Shown: piece by piece, positions 25,415 through 34,918 of the stretch
Layout of the letters: the number at the start of each line of letters is the position of its first letter
Numbering within the stretch: position 1 is the first letter of the stretch
Assembly: GCA_040398845.1 (NCBI GenBank)
Contig: JBBATH010000002.1
Location: 1 to 64,000, forward strand
Origin: WLND01 sp040398845
GTDB lineage: Bacteria; Actinomycetota; Actinomycetes; S36-B12
Direction of reading: 5' to 3'
Length of the DNA stretch: 64,000 nt
Position numbers and translations under genes: made by a program
Notes under the pieces: model-generated
Told to the model about the DNA's origin: nothing
The model's input: the letters and a program-made list of their open reading frames with translations, nothing else
Database searches by the model: none

Positions 25415-26806
25415 ATGCCGCCACCCACCGAACGCCCTACGCTTGACAACGTGCCGAACGTTCATGCTGCTCTCAGTCCACATGGATCGCCAGCCACCGC
25501 CGTTCGCAGCCGACCCATCGCCGATCCTGAGGACCTCCTCGCCCGGCTTCCTTCGCGGGGGCCTCTTGCCTGGGTGCGGGGCGGCGAGGGCCTCATTGGC
25601 TGGGGCATCGCAGCGCAACTTGAGGTGCGTGGTCCCGAGCGCTTCAGTCGCGCGCAGCGCTGGTGGTCCAAGTGGTGTGCGGCAGCCACCATCGATGACA
25701 CGGTGGCGATTCCCGGCTCCGGTCCTGTTGCATTTGCATCGTTCGCGTTCGACCCAGATCCCGGTACCTCGGTCATCATCATCCCCAAAGTCATCGTCGG
25801 CAGGCGGGGTGGGCAGGCATGGATCACCGCCATCGACCCGTTCGACGACCCGCGCAAATCCCTTCCTCCAGTCTCCGTCCCCGACCAACCATCAGCAGTG
25901 CGGTGGTCGCAGGGCTCGCGCAGTCCAATCGAATGGCAGGGTGCGGTCGCCGAGGCCATCGGTCGCATTACGGCCGGCGAGCTCGACAAGGTGGTCCTCG
26001 CACGTGATGTGCTCGCTCAAGTCGACGGCGTCCTCGACCCCCGTCACCTCCTCCTCAACCTCGCAGAGCGTTACCCAACCTGCTGGACATTCTCGGTCGC
26101 GGGCCTCATCGGTGCGACGCCAGAATTACTCGTCCGCCGGACCGGCGATCTCGTCACAAGCCGCGTGCTCGCCGGCACAGTTCGACGTCAGGGCGACGAC
26201 GCTGCTGACGCAGGCCTCGCACTCGCCCTCCTCGACAGCGGGAAGGACCTTGAGGAGCATCGGTACGCGGTGCGCTCAGTCGCCCGCGCCCTCGCCGCCC
26301 ACTGCACCGACCTTGACGTCCCCGAAGGTCCCCGCGTACTAGCGCTCGCAAACGTCCAGCATCTCGCCACCGACGTCACCGGCCAGCTCGCCGATGGAGC
26401 ATCGGTACTCGCCCTTGCGGCCTCACTTCACCCGACAGCAGCGGTCTGCGGTACACCAACGGAGCGCGCCCTCGCCCTCATTCGAGAAATCGAGGGAATG
26501 GATCGCGGACGCTACGCCGGCCCGGTGGGCTGGTTCGACGCCAATGGCGACGGCGAGTTCGGCATCGCCCTTCGCTGCGCGGAGATCGACGAAGAAGCCG
26601 GCATTGTCCGTTCATTCGCCGGATGCGGCATCGTCGCCGGGTCAAGTCCTGACCTCGAGCTCGCCGAATCGACGGCCAAGCTGGTGCCGATCCGCGACGC
26701 CCTCGAAGGCGTGCCAACCACCTGGCCGAGGGAGGTTCGCATGCACAGCACCGAGGCACCGAGGTCGCCATCTCGTCCGATCTCCCAATCGAGCGGAAGC
26801 GCCTGA
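25415..26806 (+). CDS. menF: isochorismate synthase
   Basis: A 463-residue chorismate-utilising enzyme that makes isochorismate for menaquinone (salicylate or siderophore use is less likely here). Conserved blocks: GELDKVVLARDV, HPTAAVCGTPTERAL, MDRGRYAGPVGWF and GCGIVAGSSPDLE. The catalytic domain ends near residue 430; the last 33 residues are low-complexity and read across the convergent TetR-GNAT gene. The start is uncertain (ATG 25415, GTG 25451 or ATG 25463). Confidence 0.9.
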   Translation: MPPPTERPTLDNVPNVHAALSPHGSPATAVRSRPIADPEDLLARLPSRGPLAWVRGGEGLIGWGIAAQLEVRGPERFSRAQRWWSKWCAAATIDDTVAIPGSGPVAFASFAFDPDPGTSVIIIPKVIVGRRGGQAWITAIDPFDDPRKSLPPVSVPDQPSAVRWSQGSRSPIEWQGAVAEAIGRITAGELDKVVLARDVLAQVDGVLDPRHLLLNLAERYPTCWTFSVAGLIGATPELLVRRTGDLVTSRVLAGTVRRQGDDAADAGLALALLDSGKDLEEHRYAVRSVARALAAHCTDLDVPEGPRVLALANVQHLATDVTGQLADGASVLALAASLHPTAAVCGTPTERALALIREIEGMDRGRYAGPVGWFDANGDGEFGIALRCAEIDEEAGIVRSFAGCGIVAGSSPDLELAESTAKLVPIRDALEGVPTTWPREVRMHSTEAPRSPSRPISQSSGSA

Positions 26807-28374
26807 AGTAACGCAACCATTCCTTGGTTGTCGGCTAGCACATAGGCCGTGAGCGAGTCGAAGGACACCCTGCGGGCAACGTCGACGAGGCGCATAAGCA
26901 TCTCGCGACCCAGGCCACGCCGATGCCATCGGTCATCGACGATGACGGCGATCTCCGCCCCGCTTTCATCACTCGGCCCCTCAGGAAAAACATTGCTGAG
27001 GGCAACGATCTCCCCCTCATCATTCGTTGCGACGAGGGTCGCGCCCCGATGACCTCCGGAGATGCGCCGCAAATTCTCGTCGCGCCATGAGTTCATCGGC
27101 GTGAAGTAGCGGTGGTAACGCGAGCGCTCCGAGCAGCGCTCATGCATGTCGGCAATTCCCTGAGCATCAGCTGGACGCGCCAGCCGGATCCACAGCCGGG
27201 ACCCGTCACGCACCTGGGTCGACCAGCCATAGCCCTCCTCAACTCCACGTGACTGTGCCAGCGCCGCAACGAGGCCCAGCAGCGCCGACGCACGGTCGTG
27301 CTCAGTGCCAGTGAATGGCGCGTGGGCGCGGCGCAGCACCACGTGCTGGTCAAGCGTCCACTGCATCCGAAGGACCGCCGCTGATGTGTCGTCCCCCTGC
27401 ACTGCAGCCGTCACCGCCCATGAGTCAGCGAGGACGAGATCAGCCGCAGCCTGCGGTGCCGCATCAGGGTCAGCAACGAGTGCCGCACACCGCTGGAGGA
27501 CCCGCGTGGCGATGTCATCGGCATCCGATGCCATCCCCCGCGCCACGATGACATGGGCGCCAACCGAGCCCAGAGCCTGAGCAATACTCTCGCGATCAAG
27601 ATCCCGCGGCGCGTGAAGGATGAGGTCGACGAGTTGCTCCCCGCTATCGTGCTGCGCGCCGAGCACCGTCACGACGGTCACCTGCATGAGTGCAAGGATT
27701 CGCAGCAGCCGAGCCAGCGCCGTCGGGCTCGCCGATATGGTCGCGCGGGCGCGCCACGTACTCACATCCTCCGCCGGAACCGCGGTCGGTAAGTCCACCG
27801 CCGCGAGGGACTCAAGCAGCCGCGCCGACAGGCTCGTCCAGCCCGATGGAGCATCCCAATCGGTCGATGCCCCGGCAATGACCGACAGCCCCAGCCCGAC
27901 AGCGAGGAGGTGAAGTGCAGCGGCTTCGTCGTCGATCGATGAATCGACGGCGCCGGATCCGCGCAGTTGGCGCACGACGGTCGTGAGTGCGGCCCTTCGT
28001 TGATCGAGTCGATGCTGCACGATTGCGCCGAGCTCCGGGTCGTAGCGAGCAAGTGCCAGCGCCTGAATCTCGCGGGTGTCCCAGGCCGCGGCGGGGGATC
28101 CGAGCACCGCTCGCGCGGCCGTAAGGAGCGCTTGCATCGCCGGAACGATCGGCTGTTGCGCCTGCTGCTGCAGGGACTCCGAGATCGGCGGAAACGGCAG
28201 CGACTCGACCACAGAGCGAAGAAGTGCCGAACGACTGCGTCCAACCTCAGACACCACTCGGACCGGAAGGTCTGCAGCTCTCGCTACCTCGCGGCGACCA
28301 ATGCGGGCAATGCCTCGCGAGGCAAGGAGTTCTCCAGCAGCTGCAATTATTCGGTCCTTCTGTCCCCGCTTCAT
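26512..28374 (-). CDS. TetR-type HTH / ACT-like / GNAT fusion protein
   Basis: A 620-residue three-part protein. Residues 1-55 form a TetR-like helix-turn-helix (RIGRREVARAADLPVRVVSE) followed by helical ligand-type sequence to about 190. Residues 225-280 look like an ACT-type sensor (ALMQVTVVTVLGAQHDSGEQ). Residues 394-549 are a GNAT acetyltransferase with the acetyl-CoA loop RRGLGREML. A 70-residue low-complexity tail runs antisense into menF. It starts 5 bp after the menD stop, so it is probably the last gene of menB-C-D. Fusions of this type occur in actinobacteria; its target and substrate are unknown. Confidence 0.75.
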   Translation of the reverse strand: MKRGQKDRIIAAAGELLASRGIARIGRREVARAADLPVRVVSEVGRSRSALLRSVVESLPFPPISESLQQQAQQPIVPAMQALLTAARAVLGSPAAAWDTREIQALALARYDPELGAIVQHRLDQRRAALTTVVRQLRGSGAVDSSIDDEAAALHLLAVGLGLSVIAGASTDWDAPSGWTSLSARLLESLAAVDLPTAVPAEDVSTWRARATISASPTALARLLRILALMQVTVVTVLGAQHDSGEQLVDLILHAPRDLDRESIAQALGSVGAHVIVARGMASDADDIATRVLQRCAALVADPDAAPQAAADLVLADSWAVTAAVQGDDTSAAVLRMQWTLDQHVVLRRAHAPFTGTEHDRASALLGLVAALAQSRGVEEGYGWSTQVRDGSRLWIRLARPADAQGIADMHERCSERSRYHRYFTPMNSWRDENLRRISGGHRGATLVATNDEGEIVALSNVFPEGPSDESGAEIAVIVDDRWHRRGLGREMLMRLVDVARRVSFDSLTAYVLADNQGMVALLQALPLDWEIGRDGDLGASVLCMRTSLGQVVGTPSRASRIGTSLAVDSASSRSGLDPATMPHPANERTMPASSSISAQRRAMPNSPSPLASNQPTGPA

Positions 28375-28379
28375 CGTGG

Positions 28380-30152
28380 CTACGCCGACCCGAGCGCCTC
28401 GTGCACAGCCCGTTGAACAGAGGCGAGAATAGCCGCCTCCCGTGCTCGCTCACAGGTCTTCGCGACGACGACCCGCACCCCGCCCCCAAGGAGGGCTTCG
28501 GAGATCGCGGCCTCGAGCTCCGCGAGAGTCTCAGCGAGGACAGCCGGGACCGCCATTGTCTGCGCGAGACCCACGATGTCGACGGAGAGCGGAACCCCAA
28601 ACACTCGATCGAAGACGTCGGCAAAGCGAGGCTCGCCCTGCTCGAGCTGCGAGAAAATACCTCCACCATTGTTGTCGGCGACGACGATAACGAGATCAGG
28701 TGCATCCTCGCTATCGGGGACGAGCAAGGCGTTGCTGTCGTACAGGAAGGTCAGGTCACCAACAAGCGCAAGCGCCCCCACGCCCTCCTGTCGCTGGAAC
28801 GCCGATGCAGCCCCCCACGCCGTCGAGAGACAACCGTCAATGCCTGAGGTACCCCTATTTCCGAGGACGTAGCCGTCGCTCACGGTGGTGCTCGCAAAAT
28901 TAAAAACATGGCGGACGGGCCAGGACGGGCCGACATAGAACATGCCACCCTCGAGAACGGCAGCAGCGGTGGCCCTGGCAACATGCATACCGGTGAGCAC
29001 CGCGCCCTCGGCGGCCAACGCGGTCTCGACGGCCGCCGCCGCCAGCAGGTCGGCGCGCTGCCACGACGCCAGCCACTCCTCGTCGACCTCGGCCTCCTCT
29101 GGTGGGAGCGGCACGGACGCCACGACGACATCAGCCGAGCGGCCCGGATCCGCCCACTGGGGGCCAGCATCGACCGCAATGTGCAGCCCGGCGCCGGTTA
29201 CCATGCGCATGACAGCACGGCTCAGGCCGACACGTCCGACCGTCATCACCACATCGGGCAGATGACCGGTCGAAAATTCCTCGTCAGCCAAGAGCAGCCC
29301 CCCGTGCGAGAGCACGGTGTCGCATCCAGCGACGTTGCCACTCGGCTCCCCGATGACAGGCCACCCAATCGCGTCGGCGAGCTCGTCGATCATCCCAATG
29401 GCTTCAGCATCATCGTGATCACCGACGACGATGACCCCGCGCGCCGGAACAACTGGATCTCCGAGCAGGGTCTCGAGGAGATGGTCGAGTGGGGTACTCA
29501 TCCCAGCCACCATGCGCGAGTCAGCTGTCCAGGGTCGGCCGTCGCTACGGCCCTCAAGCACATGATCGCTTCCCGTCGGACCAAGGGCCGCGACGTTCTC
29601 AGGCACAAGCGGCTCGGAGAAAGGGACGTTCAGATGGACGGGCCCCGGTCGCATCCCGTCGGTTGCCGACGCTACTGCCCGGGCGATCGTTGAGCGCCAG
29701 TAGCGATTGGCCGCCACCGGATCGCGCGCAGGATCGAGGATGGCCATCTCGTGGAAGGCACGAACGGAAGGGCCGAAGATCTTCAACTGATCGATCGCCT
29801 GGTTCGCTCCGATATCGCGCAGGGCCGGCGGCCTATCTGCGGTGAGCGCGATGAGCGGCACATTCGACAGGTCGGCCTCGATGATCGCCGGGTGAAGGTT
29901 CACGGCCGCCGTCCCTGACGTCGTGAGGACGACAGCGGGGATCCCGCTCACCTTGCCGAGCCCGAGCGCAAGGAATCCGGCTGTTCGCTCGTCGAGTCGC
30001 ACGTGCAGGACGATCTCGCCTCTCGCCTCGGCCTCCGCGAAAGCGATCGCGAGGGCCGCCGAACGGGATCCTGGGGCCACGACAACGTCGGAGACCCCGC
30101 AGCGAATGAGCTCATCAACCATCACCTTGGCCTGCGCGGTCGATGTATTCAC
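28380..30152 (-). CDS. menD: 2-succinyl-5-enolpyruvyl-6-hydroxy-3-cyclohexene-1-carboxylate synthase
   Basis: A 590-residue ThDP-dependent enzyme that joins isochorismate and 2-oxoglutarate in menaquinone synthesis. The N-terminus shows VAPGSRSAALAIAF and the catalytic glutamate region HVRLDERTAGFLALG; TTSGTAAVNLHPAIIEA follows; the ThDP motif starts at GDLTFLYDSNALL. GTG start, 21 bp after menC. Operon partner of menC and menB. Confidence 0.94.
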   Translation of the reverse strand: MNTSTAQAKVMVDELIRCGVSDVVVAPGSRSAALAIAFAEAEARGEIVLHVRLDERTAGFLALGLGKVSGIPAVVLTTSGTAAVNLHPAIIEADLSNVPLIALTADRPPALRDIGANQAIDQLKIFGPSVRAFHEMAILDPARDPVAANRYWRSTIARAVASATDGMRPGPVHLNVPFSEPLVPENVAALGPTGSDHVLEGRSDGRPWTADSRMVAGMSTPLDHLLETLLGDPVVPARGVIVVGDHDDAEAIGMIDELADAIGWPVIGEPSGNVAGCDTVLSHGGLLLADEEFSTGHLPDVVMTVGRVGLSRAVMRMVTGAGLHIAVDAGPQWADPGRSADVVVASVPLPPEEAEVDEEWLASWQRADLLAAAAVETALAAEGAVLTGMHVARATAAAVLEGGMFYVGPSWPVRHVFNFASTTVSDGYVLGNRGTSGIDGCLSTAWGAASAFQRQEGVGALALVGDLTFLYDSNALLVPDSEDAPDLVIVVADNNGGGIFSQLEQGEPRFADVFDRVFGVPLSVDIVGLAQTMAVPAVLAETLAELEAAISEALLGGGVRVVVAKTCERAREAAILASVQRAVHEALGSA

Positions 30153-30173
30153 ACCCTCACCCTTTCACACCGG

Positions 30174-31214
30174 TCACGCTGAAGCCCCGATGATCTCGGT
30201 CCATCGCTGCTCGGATCCCGCGTACCACGCCGCGGTCAGGCGCTGTCGCCACCACATGGCGCGCTCATCCGACACCTGGTCACGGGCTTTCAGGAGTGCC
30301 GCAAGGTCGGGGGCCACTCTGCGAACGGTGAGCATGCCGTCGACCGGTGGCTCAGGAGAGCTCACCAGATCCTCCTCGAAGAGGGCGCCGGTCCCGAGCC
30401 CGCAGGCGATCTCCAGACCTAGGATCCCGGCGAGGTTGACGGCCACCGCCAGTCCGACCGATGTGTCGAGTGAACTGCTCACGACCACGGGGACCGGGAG
30501 CGCATCAACGATCCGCAGGCAGGCTTCAATCCCACCGAGCGGGGCCGGTTTCACGATCACGACATCGGCCATTCGGCTGATGAGGTCAGCCTGCCTCACT
30601 AGTGCCTGGGCGTCGTCGCTCGTACGCAGCGTTTCATCAACCGCGATCGGCACCGCACACGACCCACGTACCTCGATGATCTGCTCAACCTCGCGGCATG
30701 GCTGCTCGACGTATTCCAGCCCGTACTCTGCCAAACGACGCAGTGACGTCTTCGCCGTCGAGACGTCCCACGCACCATTCGCGTCAATCCGGATTCGCCC
30801 GAACCCGCGGCCGAGACTGGTGTCCAAGGCATCTCGGACGCTCGCAACCCGCGCCTCATCGTCAGCGAGTGCGCCGCCGACCTTCACTTTGATCGTGCTG
30901 CACCCATGATCGTTGATCGCCTGTCTCGTGAGGAGCGCGGCGACACTTGGAGACACCGCGGGCACGATGGCATTGACGCGGACCGCTGACCTGCGACTGA
31001 CCGGCCAGGATCCAAATGCAGCCTCAAGTGAGCAATCGAGCCACCTGGCCGCGGCCTGGTCGCCGTAATCGTCAAATGGTGCGAACTCCCCCCACCCGGA
31101 TGGACCCTTGATGAGCAGGCCCTCGCGGACGTCGACACCTCGAAAGGTGCGCCGGAGATGCACGGCGAAGGGCACTGCAGCGTCGAGCACCCGTCGCAGT
31201 GCGGGATCACTCAC
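30174..31214 (-). CDS. menC: o-succinylbenzoate synthase
   Basis: A 346-residue enolase-superfamily enzyme that dehydrates SHCHC to o-succinylbenzoate. The KxK general-base motif is IKVKVGG, metal ligands are in RIDANGAWD, YVEQP and AVDETL, and the second lysine is in VVIVKPAPLGG. It starts 9 bp after the menB stop. The C-terminal 50 residues are less typical. Confidence 0.92.
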   Translation of the reverse strand: MSDPALRRVLDAAVPFAVHLRRTFRGVDVREGLLIKGPSGWGEFAPFDDYGDQAAARWLDCSLEAAFGSWPVSRRSAVRVNAIVPAVSPSVAALLTRQAINDHGCSTIKVKVGGALADDEARVASVRDALDTSLGRGFGRIRIDANGAWDVSTAKTSLRRLAEYGLEYVEQPCREVEQIIEVRGSCAVPIAVDETLRTSDDAQALVRQADLISRMADVVIVKPAPLGGIEACLRIVDALPVPVVVSSSLDTSVGLAVAVNLAGILGLEIACGLGTGALFEEDLVSSPEPPVDGMLTVRRVAPDLAALLKARDQVSDERAMWWRQRLTAAWYAGSEQRWTEIIGASA

Positions 31215-31223
31215 GTATGTTCG

Positions 31224-32075
31224 CTACGGTCGCTTGGGGAACTGGCCGAAGTCCGGCTGGCGCTTCTCCTTGTAGGCATCGCGCCCCTCCTGCGCCTCCT
31301 CAGACATATAGAACAAGAGCGTGGCGTCTCCGGCAAGCTGCTGGATCCCAGCGAGGCCATCGTCGGCAGCGTTATGGGAGGCCTTGAGCATCCGAAGGGC
31401 CATCGGGGACAGGGCGAGCATGTCGCGCGCCCAGTTCACTGTCTCGACCTCGAGATCTTCAATCGGTACGACGGCATTCACCAGGCCCCAGTCGAATGCC
31501 TGCTCCGCGCCGTACTGCCGGCACAGGTACCAGACCTCGCGCGACCGCTTCTGGCCCACGGTGCGAGCGAGTAGGCCGGAGCCGTAGCCCCCATCGAATG
31601 AGCCGACCCTTGGGCCCGTCTGGCCAAATCGTGCATTATCGGCAGCAATCGACAGGTCACAGACGACGTGCAGGACGTGCCCGCCGCCCATCGCATAGCC
31701 CGCGACCATCGCGATAATCGGCTTGGGCGTGCGCCGGATCTGAATCTGCAGGTCCAAGACGTTGAGTCGGCCGATGCCGCGCTCGGCGATCGCATCATCG
31801 CCGATGTAGCCATCATTCCCCCGGATCATCTGATCGCCGCCCGAGCAAAACGCCCAGTCGCCCTGCCCGGTGAGAATGATGACGCCGACACTGTCGTCGT
31901 CGCGAGCCCGATTGAGGGCGTCCTGCAATTCGAAGAGGGTCTGCGGCCGGAAAGCGTTGCGCTTCTCGGGACGGTCGATCGTGATCTTTGCGATGCCCGC
32001 ATCAGCGCCCGTCGAACGCTCATATCGAATATCGCGGAATTCACCCATACTTTCCCATTCGCATCCCGGCGTCAT
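31224..32075 (-). CDS. menB: 1,4-dihydroxy-2-naphthoyl-CoA synthase
   Basis: A 283-residue crotonase-fold enzyme that closes the naphthoate ring. MenB-specific blocks are CSGGDQ, GYAMGGGHVLH and FGQTGPRVGSFDGGYGS, with the catalytic aspartate in the last. The frame is open to 32156, but that would overlap the divergent menE; ATG 32075 keeps the tryptophan-containing N-terminus and leaves 84 bp for two promoters. ATG 32048 is an alternative. Confidence 0.92.
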   Translation of the reverse strand: MTPGCEWESMGEFRDIRYERSTGADAGIAKITIDRPEKRNAFRPQTLFELQDALNRARDDDSVGVIILTGQGDWAFCSGGDQMIRGNDGYIGDDAIAERGIGRLNVLDLQIQIRRTPKPIIAMVAGYAMGGGHVLHVVCDLSIAADNARFGQTGPRVGSFDGGYGSGLLARTVGQKRSREVWYLCRQYGAEQAFDWGLVNAVVPIEDLEVETVNWARDMLALSPMALRMLKASHNAADDGLAGIQQLAGDATLLFYMSEEAQEGRDAYKEKRQPDFGQFPKRP

Positions 32076-32159
32076 CGATGAGTGCGCGGGGTTCTTGATC
32101 GCCGGCGAGCCCTCCGGAACGACGGGCGGCAGGGGGTAGCGGGTCCGAGTATCCATGCG

Positions 32160-33404
32160 ATGAACGCTACCGCGAGTACGCTCGACGCGATGCGCCCACT
32201 TCGTCGTACGCCCGTGCCCCCCGGACCCCTTGGAGTCAGTGCACTCATCGACGCGGTCGCCTCAGCGCTTGACGGTAGCGGCCCCGCGGTCGCACCGGTG
32301 CCCACAACATCCGTCACGGTCTCAAGCGACTACGTCGCAGGCATTTTGCGAGCGCTGCGACCTGATGATCCCGACGCACCACTTGAGTCTGACGAGGTTG
32401 CGGTCGTCCTTGCCACGTCAGGGTCAACGGGCGCCCCTCGCGGCGTCCTCCTCACCGCCAAGGCCCTTGAAGCGCTCACCGACTCGGTGAACGGAGCCGG
32501 GCTCGCACCACAGTGGATCGCCGCCCTCCCCCTCTCGTCGATGGGCGGCTTTAATGTCCTCCTCCGTGGCCTAGCGGCGGGCCGGGCGCCAATCCCGATC
32601 TCCAGCCTCGGTGGCGCCGCGCCGTTCACCCCCCTCGACTTCGCGGAGGCGGTACAAGCCGCTGCCGCTCTCTCCTCGGATATCCGGGTCTCACTCGTCG
32701 CCGCGCAGGTACGTCGGCTGCTCTTGGACGAGGCTGGGATCGAGGCACTCAAGGGCTGCAGCCAGATTCTCGTCGGGGCTGGCCCTCTCCCGTCCAGCCT
32801 CGAGGAAACCGCACAGTCCCACGGCATTCGCCTCACGCGCACCTACGGGGCGACCGAGACAGCTGGCGGATGCGTGTACGACGGTGAACCACTGCCCGGG
32901 GTCAGCCTCGACACCCTCCCCAACGGCGAGGTCGTCATGAGCGGGCCGATGCTGGCCCTCGGCTATCGCTTGGATCGCGCGCTCACCGAGGCGCGGTTCA
33001 CCGAGTCGGGCTATCGCACCGGTGACCTCGGGAGCATCGACTCAGGAAGGCTCACCCTCCACGGTCGCATCGACGACGTCGTCATCGTGAACGGGGTGAA
33101 CGTCGCTCTCGGCGCAATCGAAAAGGTGATCGATGCCTGCCCCGACGTCGAGTCAGGCATTGCGCTCGCCCTACCCCTCGGTGTGGACGAGATAGAGATC
33201 GTGGCCATCGTGATCGCGAATGGGGCCACTGCCGGGCTTCGGCAACGAATCAACGAGTCGGTGCAGGGGGCGCTCGGCCGGCCGGCCGTGCCACGTAGGG
33301 TCGCCATCGTGCCCGACTTCCCGCAACTGCCCAATCGCAAGATCGACCGGGCGTCACTACGCGCCCTCGCCACCGAGCCTGGGCGGTTAACGTGGCTTCC
33401 CTGA
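32160..33404 (+). CDS. menE: o-succinylbenzoate-CoA ligase
   Basis: A 414-residue member of the AMP-forming ligase family that activates o-succinylbenzoate. Motifs: ATP loop LATSGSTGAPRGVLL, TYGATETAGG, GYRTGDLG and the catalytic-lysine segment NRKIDR near the C-terminus. It is shorter than general acyl-CoA ligases, as actinobacterial MenE usually is. ATG 32160 was chosen since upstream codons would overlap menB. It overlaps menA by 13 bases. Confidence 0.9.
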   Translation: MNATASTLDAMRPLRRTPVPPGPLGVSALIDAVASALDGSGPAVAPVPTTSVTVSSDYVAGILRALRPDDPDAPLESDEVAVVLATSGSTGAPRGVLLTAKALEALTDSVNGAGLAPQWIAALPLSSMGGFNVLLRGLAAGRAPIPISSLGGAAPFTPLDFAEAVQAAAALSSDIRVSLVAAQVRRLLLDEAGIEALKGCSQILVGAGPLPSSLEETAQSHGIRLTRTYGATETAGGCVYDGEPLPGVSLDTLPNGEVVMSGPMLALGYRLDRALTEARFTESGYRTGDLGSIDSGRLTLHGRIDDVVIVNGVNVALGAIEKVIDACPDVESGIALALPLGVDEIEIVAIVIANGATAGLRQRINESVQGALGRPAVPRRVAIVPDFPQLPNRKIDRASLRALATEPGRLTWLP

Positions 33405-34267
33405 GCCAATGGGTCGGCGGTGCGCGCCCGCGCACCCTCCCAACAGCACTCTCGGCAGTGGCCGTCGGCACAGGGCTCGCCGTCAATGCTGGGGCGTTCA
33501 TCCCCCTTCGCGCGCTGCTCGCCCTGCTCGTCGCGGTCGCCCTGCAAATCGGTGTCAACTACGCGAACGACTACAGCGACGGCATCAAGGGCACCGACGA
33601 GGCCCGGGTCGGCCCGGTTCGACTCGTCGGCCAGCGGCTGGCGTCCCCTGCGTCCGTCCGCCTTGCCGCGCTTTGCTCGTTCACCGTGGCCGCCGTACTC
33701 GGGACCATTCTTGTCGCCCTCGTCGGCCAATGGTGGCTGCTGCTCATTGGGGTGGCCTGCGTAGCTGCTGCCTGGCTCTACACCGGAGGCCCGAGGCCCT
33801 ACGGCTATCACGGCCTCGGCGAGGTCTTCGTGCTCGTGTTCTTCGGCATTGTTCCCGTCGTTGGCACCCTCTACGTACAGTCGCAAACCGTGACGGCTGC
33901 CTCGGTCGTGGCATCGGTCGGGGTCGGCCTGCTCGCCTGCGCCGTTCTCGTCACGAACAACCTCCGCGACATTCCGACTGATCTGGCCTCCGGCAAGCGA
34001 ACCTTGGCGGTACGCCTCGGCGACGCTCGAACGAGGGGTCTCTACCTTGCGCTGATCGTCGGCGCCGCCGCCAGCACAATAGCCGTGGCGTCGCTCATCT
34101 CTTGGTGGCTGCTCATCGTGCTCCTCGCCCTCGGCCTCGCGATCGGTCCGGTGACACTGGTGCGCGGGGGCGCCACCGGCCCTGCGCTCGTACCTGCGTT
34201 GAAAGGGACCGGGCTTCTCGTGCTCGGGTACGGCCTAGCGCTCGCCGCCGGGCTTTGTCTGGTCTAG
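33392..34267 (+). CDS. menA: 1,4-dihydroxy-2-naphthoate polyprenyltransferase
   Basis: A 291-residue UbiA-family membrane enzyme that attaches the prenyl tail to DHNA. The first aspartate motif is NYANDYSDGIKGTDE, the second lies in DIPTDLASGKRTLAVRLG, and eight to nine hydrophobic segments are visible. GTG start, translationally coupled to menE. The 3' end overlaps the convergent DUF4229-type gene by 33 bases. Confidence 0.93.
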   Translation: MASLSQWVGGARPRTLPTALSAVAVGTGLAVNAGAFIPLRALLALLVAVALQIGVNYANDYSDGIKGTDEARVGPVRLVGQRLASPASVRLAALCSFTVAAVLGTILVALVGQWWLLLIGVACVAAAWLYTGGPRPYGYHGLGEVFVLVFFGIVPVVGTLYVQSQTVTAASVVASVGVGLLACAVLVTNNLRDIPTDLASGKRTLAVRLGDARTRGLYLALIVGAAASTIAVASLISWWLLIVLLALGLAIGPVTLVRGGATGPALVPALKGTGLLVLGYGLALAAGLCLV

Positions 34268-34534
34268 CGGGTCGCCGTCCTCAGCCCTCGTCGACGCATC
34301 GATTCGGTCGTTCAACCGTGTGAAGAATCCGCTGACGCCGACGCTCACGGCGTCGCGCTGTCGGTTGAGGGCGAAGATGCTGATGGCCCCGGACACGAGG
34401 ATCGCCAATGACAGGGACCAGAGTCCTCGCAGAGGGGTCAGGAGCGACAGCAGCAGCCAGACCCCCGCGAAGATGAGGATCCGCAGCGCCGTGTAGGCGA
34501 GGAACGCTATCCATCGAGGCTTATCCGTTGTCAT
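34235..34534 (-). CDS. small two-helix membrane protein (DUF4229-like)
   Basis: A 99-residue protein with two hydrophobic helices in residues 10-55 (IAFLAYTALRILIFAGVWLL and LSLAILVSGAISIFAL) and a charged cytosolic tail. Proteins of the DUF4229 family commonly sit next to menA in actinobacteria, and this one fits in size and place. Function unknown. It is convergent with menA. Confidence 0.7.
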   Translation of the reverse strand: MTTDKPRWIAFLAYTALRILIFAGVWLLLSLLTPLRGLWSLSLAILVSGAISIFALNRQRDAVSVGVSGFFTRLNDRIDASTRAEDGDPLDQTKPGGER

Positions 34535-34612
34535 CCCCCCAAGGTACCGGCCGGGTGCTCGGACGCGCGGGCTGGCGGGGTCGCGTTACTCTTGTCACCT
34601 TGGAGGTGGCTG

Positions 34613-34918
34613 ATGCTGCGCGTGCTCGGGATTCTGGTGCTCATCGCACTGTACGTCTCGTTCATTGTCGATGTGGTGCGCACGCCCCGTGCGAGCGCCC
34701 GGGCGCTGCCGAAACTACTCTGGCTCGTCATTGTGATCGTGCTCCCGATCCTCGGGGGGATCCTGTGGTTCTTCTTCGGCCGAACCAGGCCGGCGCCCGG
34801 GTCACGCTGGGGGCGGCGGAAGGGTCCCGTAGCCCCGGACGATGACCCCCGGTTCCTCAAGCAGTTGGACGAGGACGCTTGGCGCCGGCGAATGCGCGAA
34901 CGCCGCGGCGAAGCCTAA
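34613..34918 (+). CDS. PLD-nuclease-N-terminal-like membrane protein
   Basis: A 101-residue protein with two transmembrane helices (about 5-22 and 39-58), the second ending in the family-typical WFFFGRTRP, then a basic, charged tail. It matches the PLDc_N domain found in short actinobacterial membrane proteins. ATG 34613 follows TTGGAGGTGG; an upstream TTG at 34592 is less likely. Repeat copy B begins at the stop codon. Confidence 0.75.
   Translation: MLRVLGILVLIALYVSFIVDVVRTPRASARALPKLLWLVIVIVLPILGGILWFFFGRTRPAPGSRWGRRKGPVAPDDDPRFLKQLDEDAWRRRMRERRGEA

Noticed and set aside
32076..32156. Extended N-terminus of menB
   Set aside because: It would leave almost no room for the divergent menE start and is not like MenB N-termini.
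34592..34612. TTG start for the PLDc_N-like gene
   Set aside because: The GGAGGTG ribosome site falls after it and serves ATG 34613 instead.
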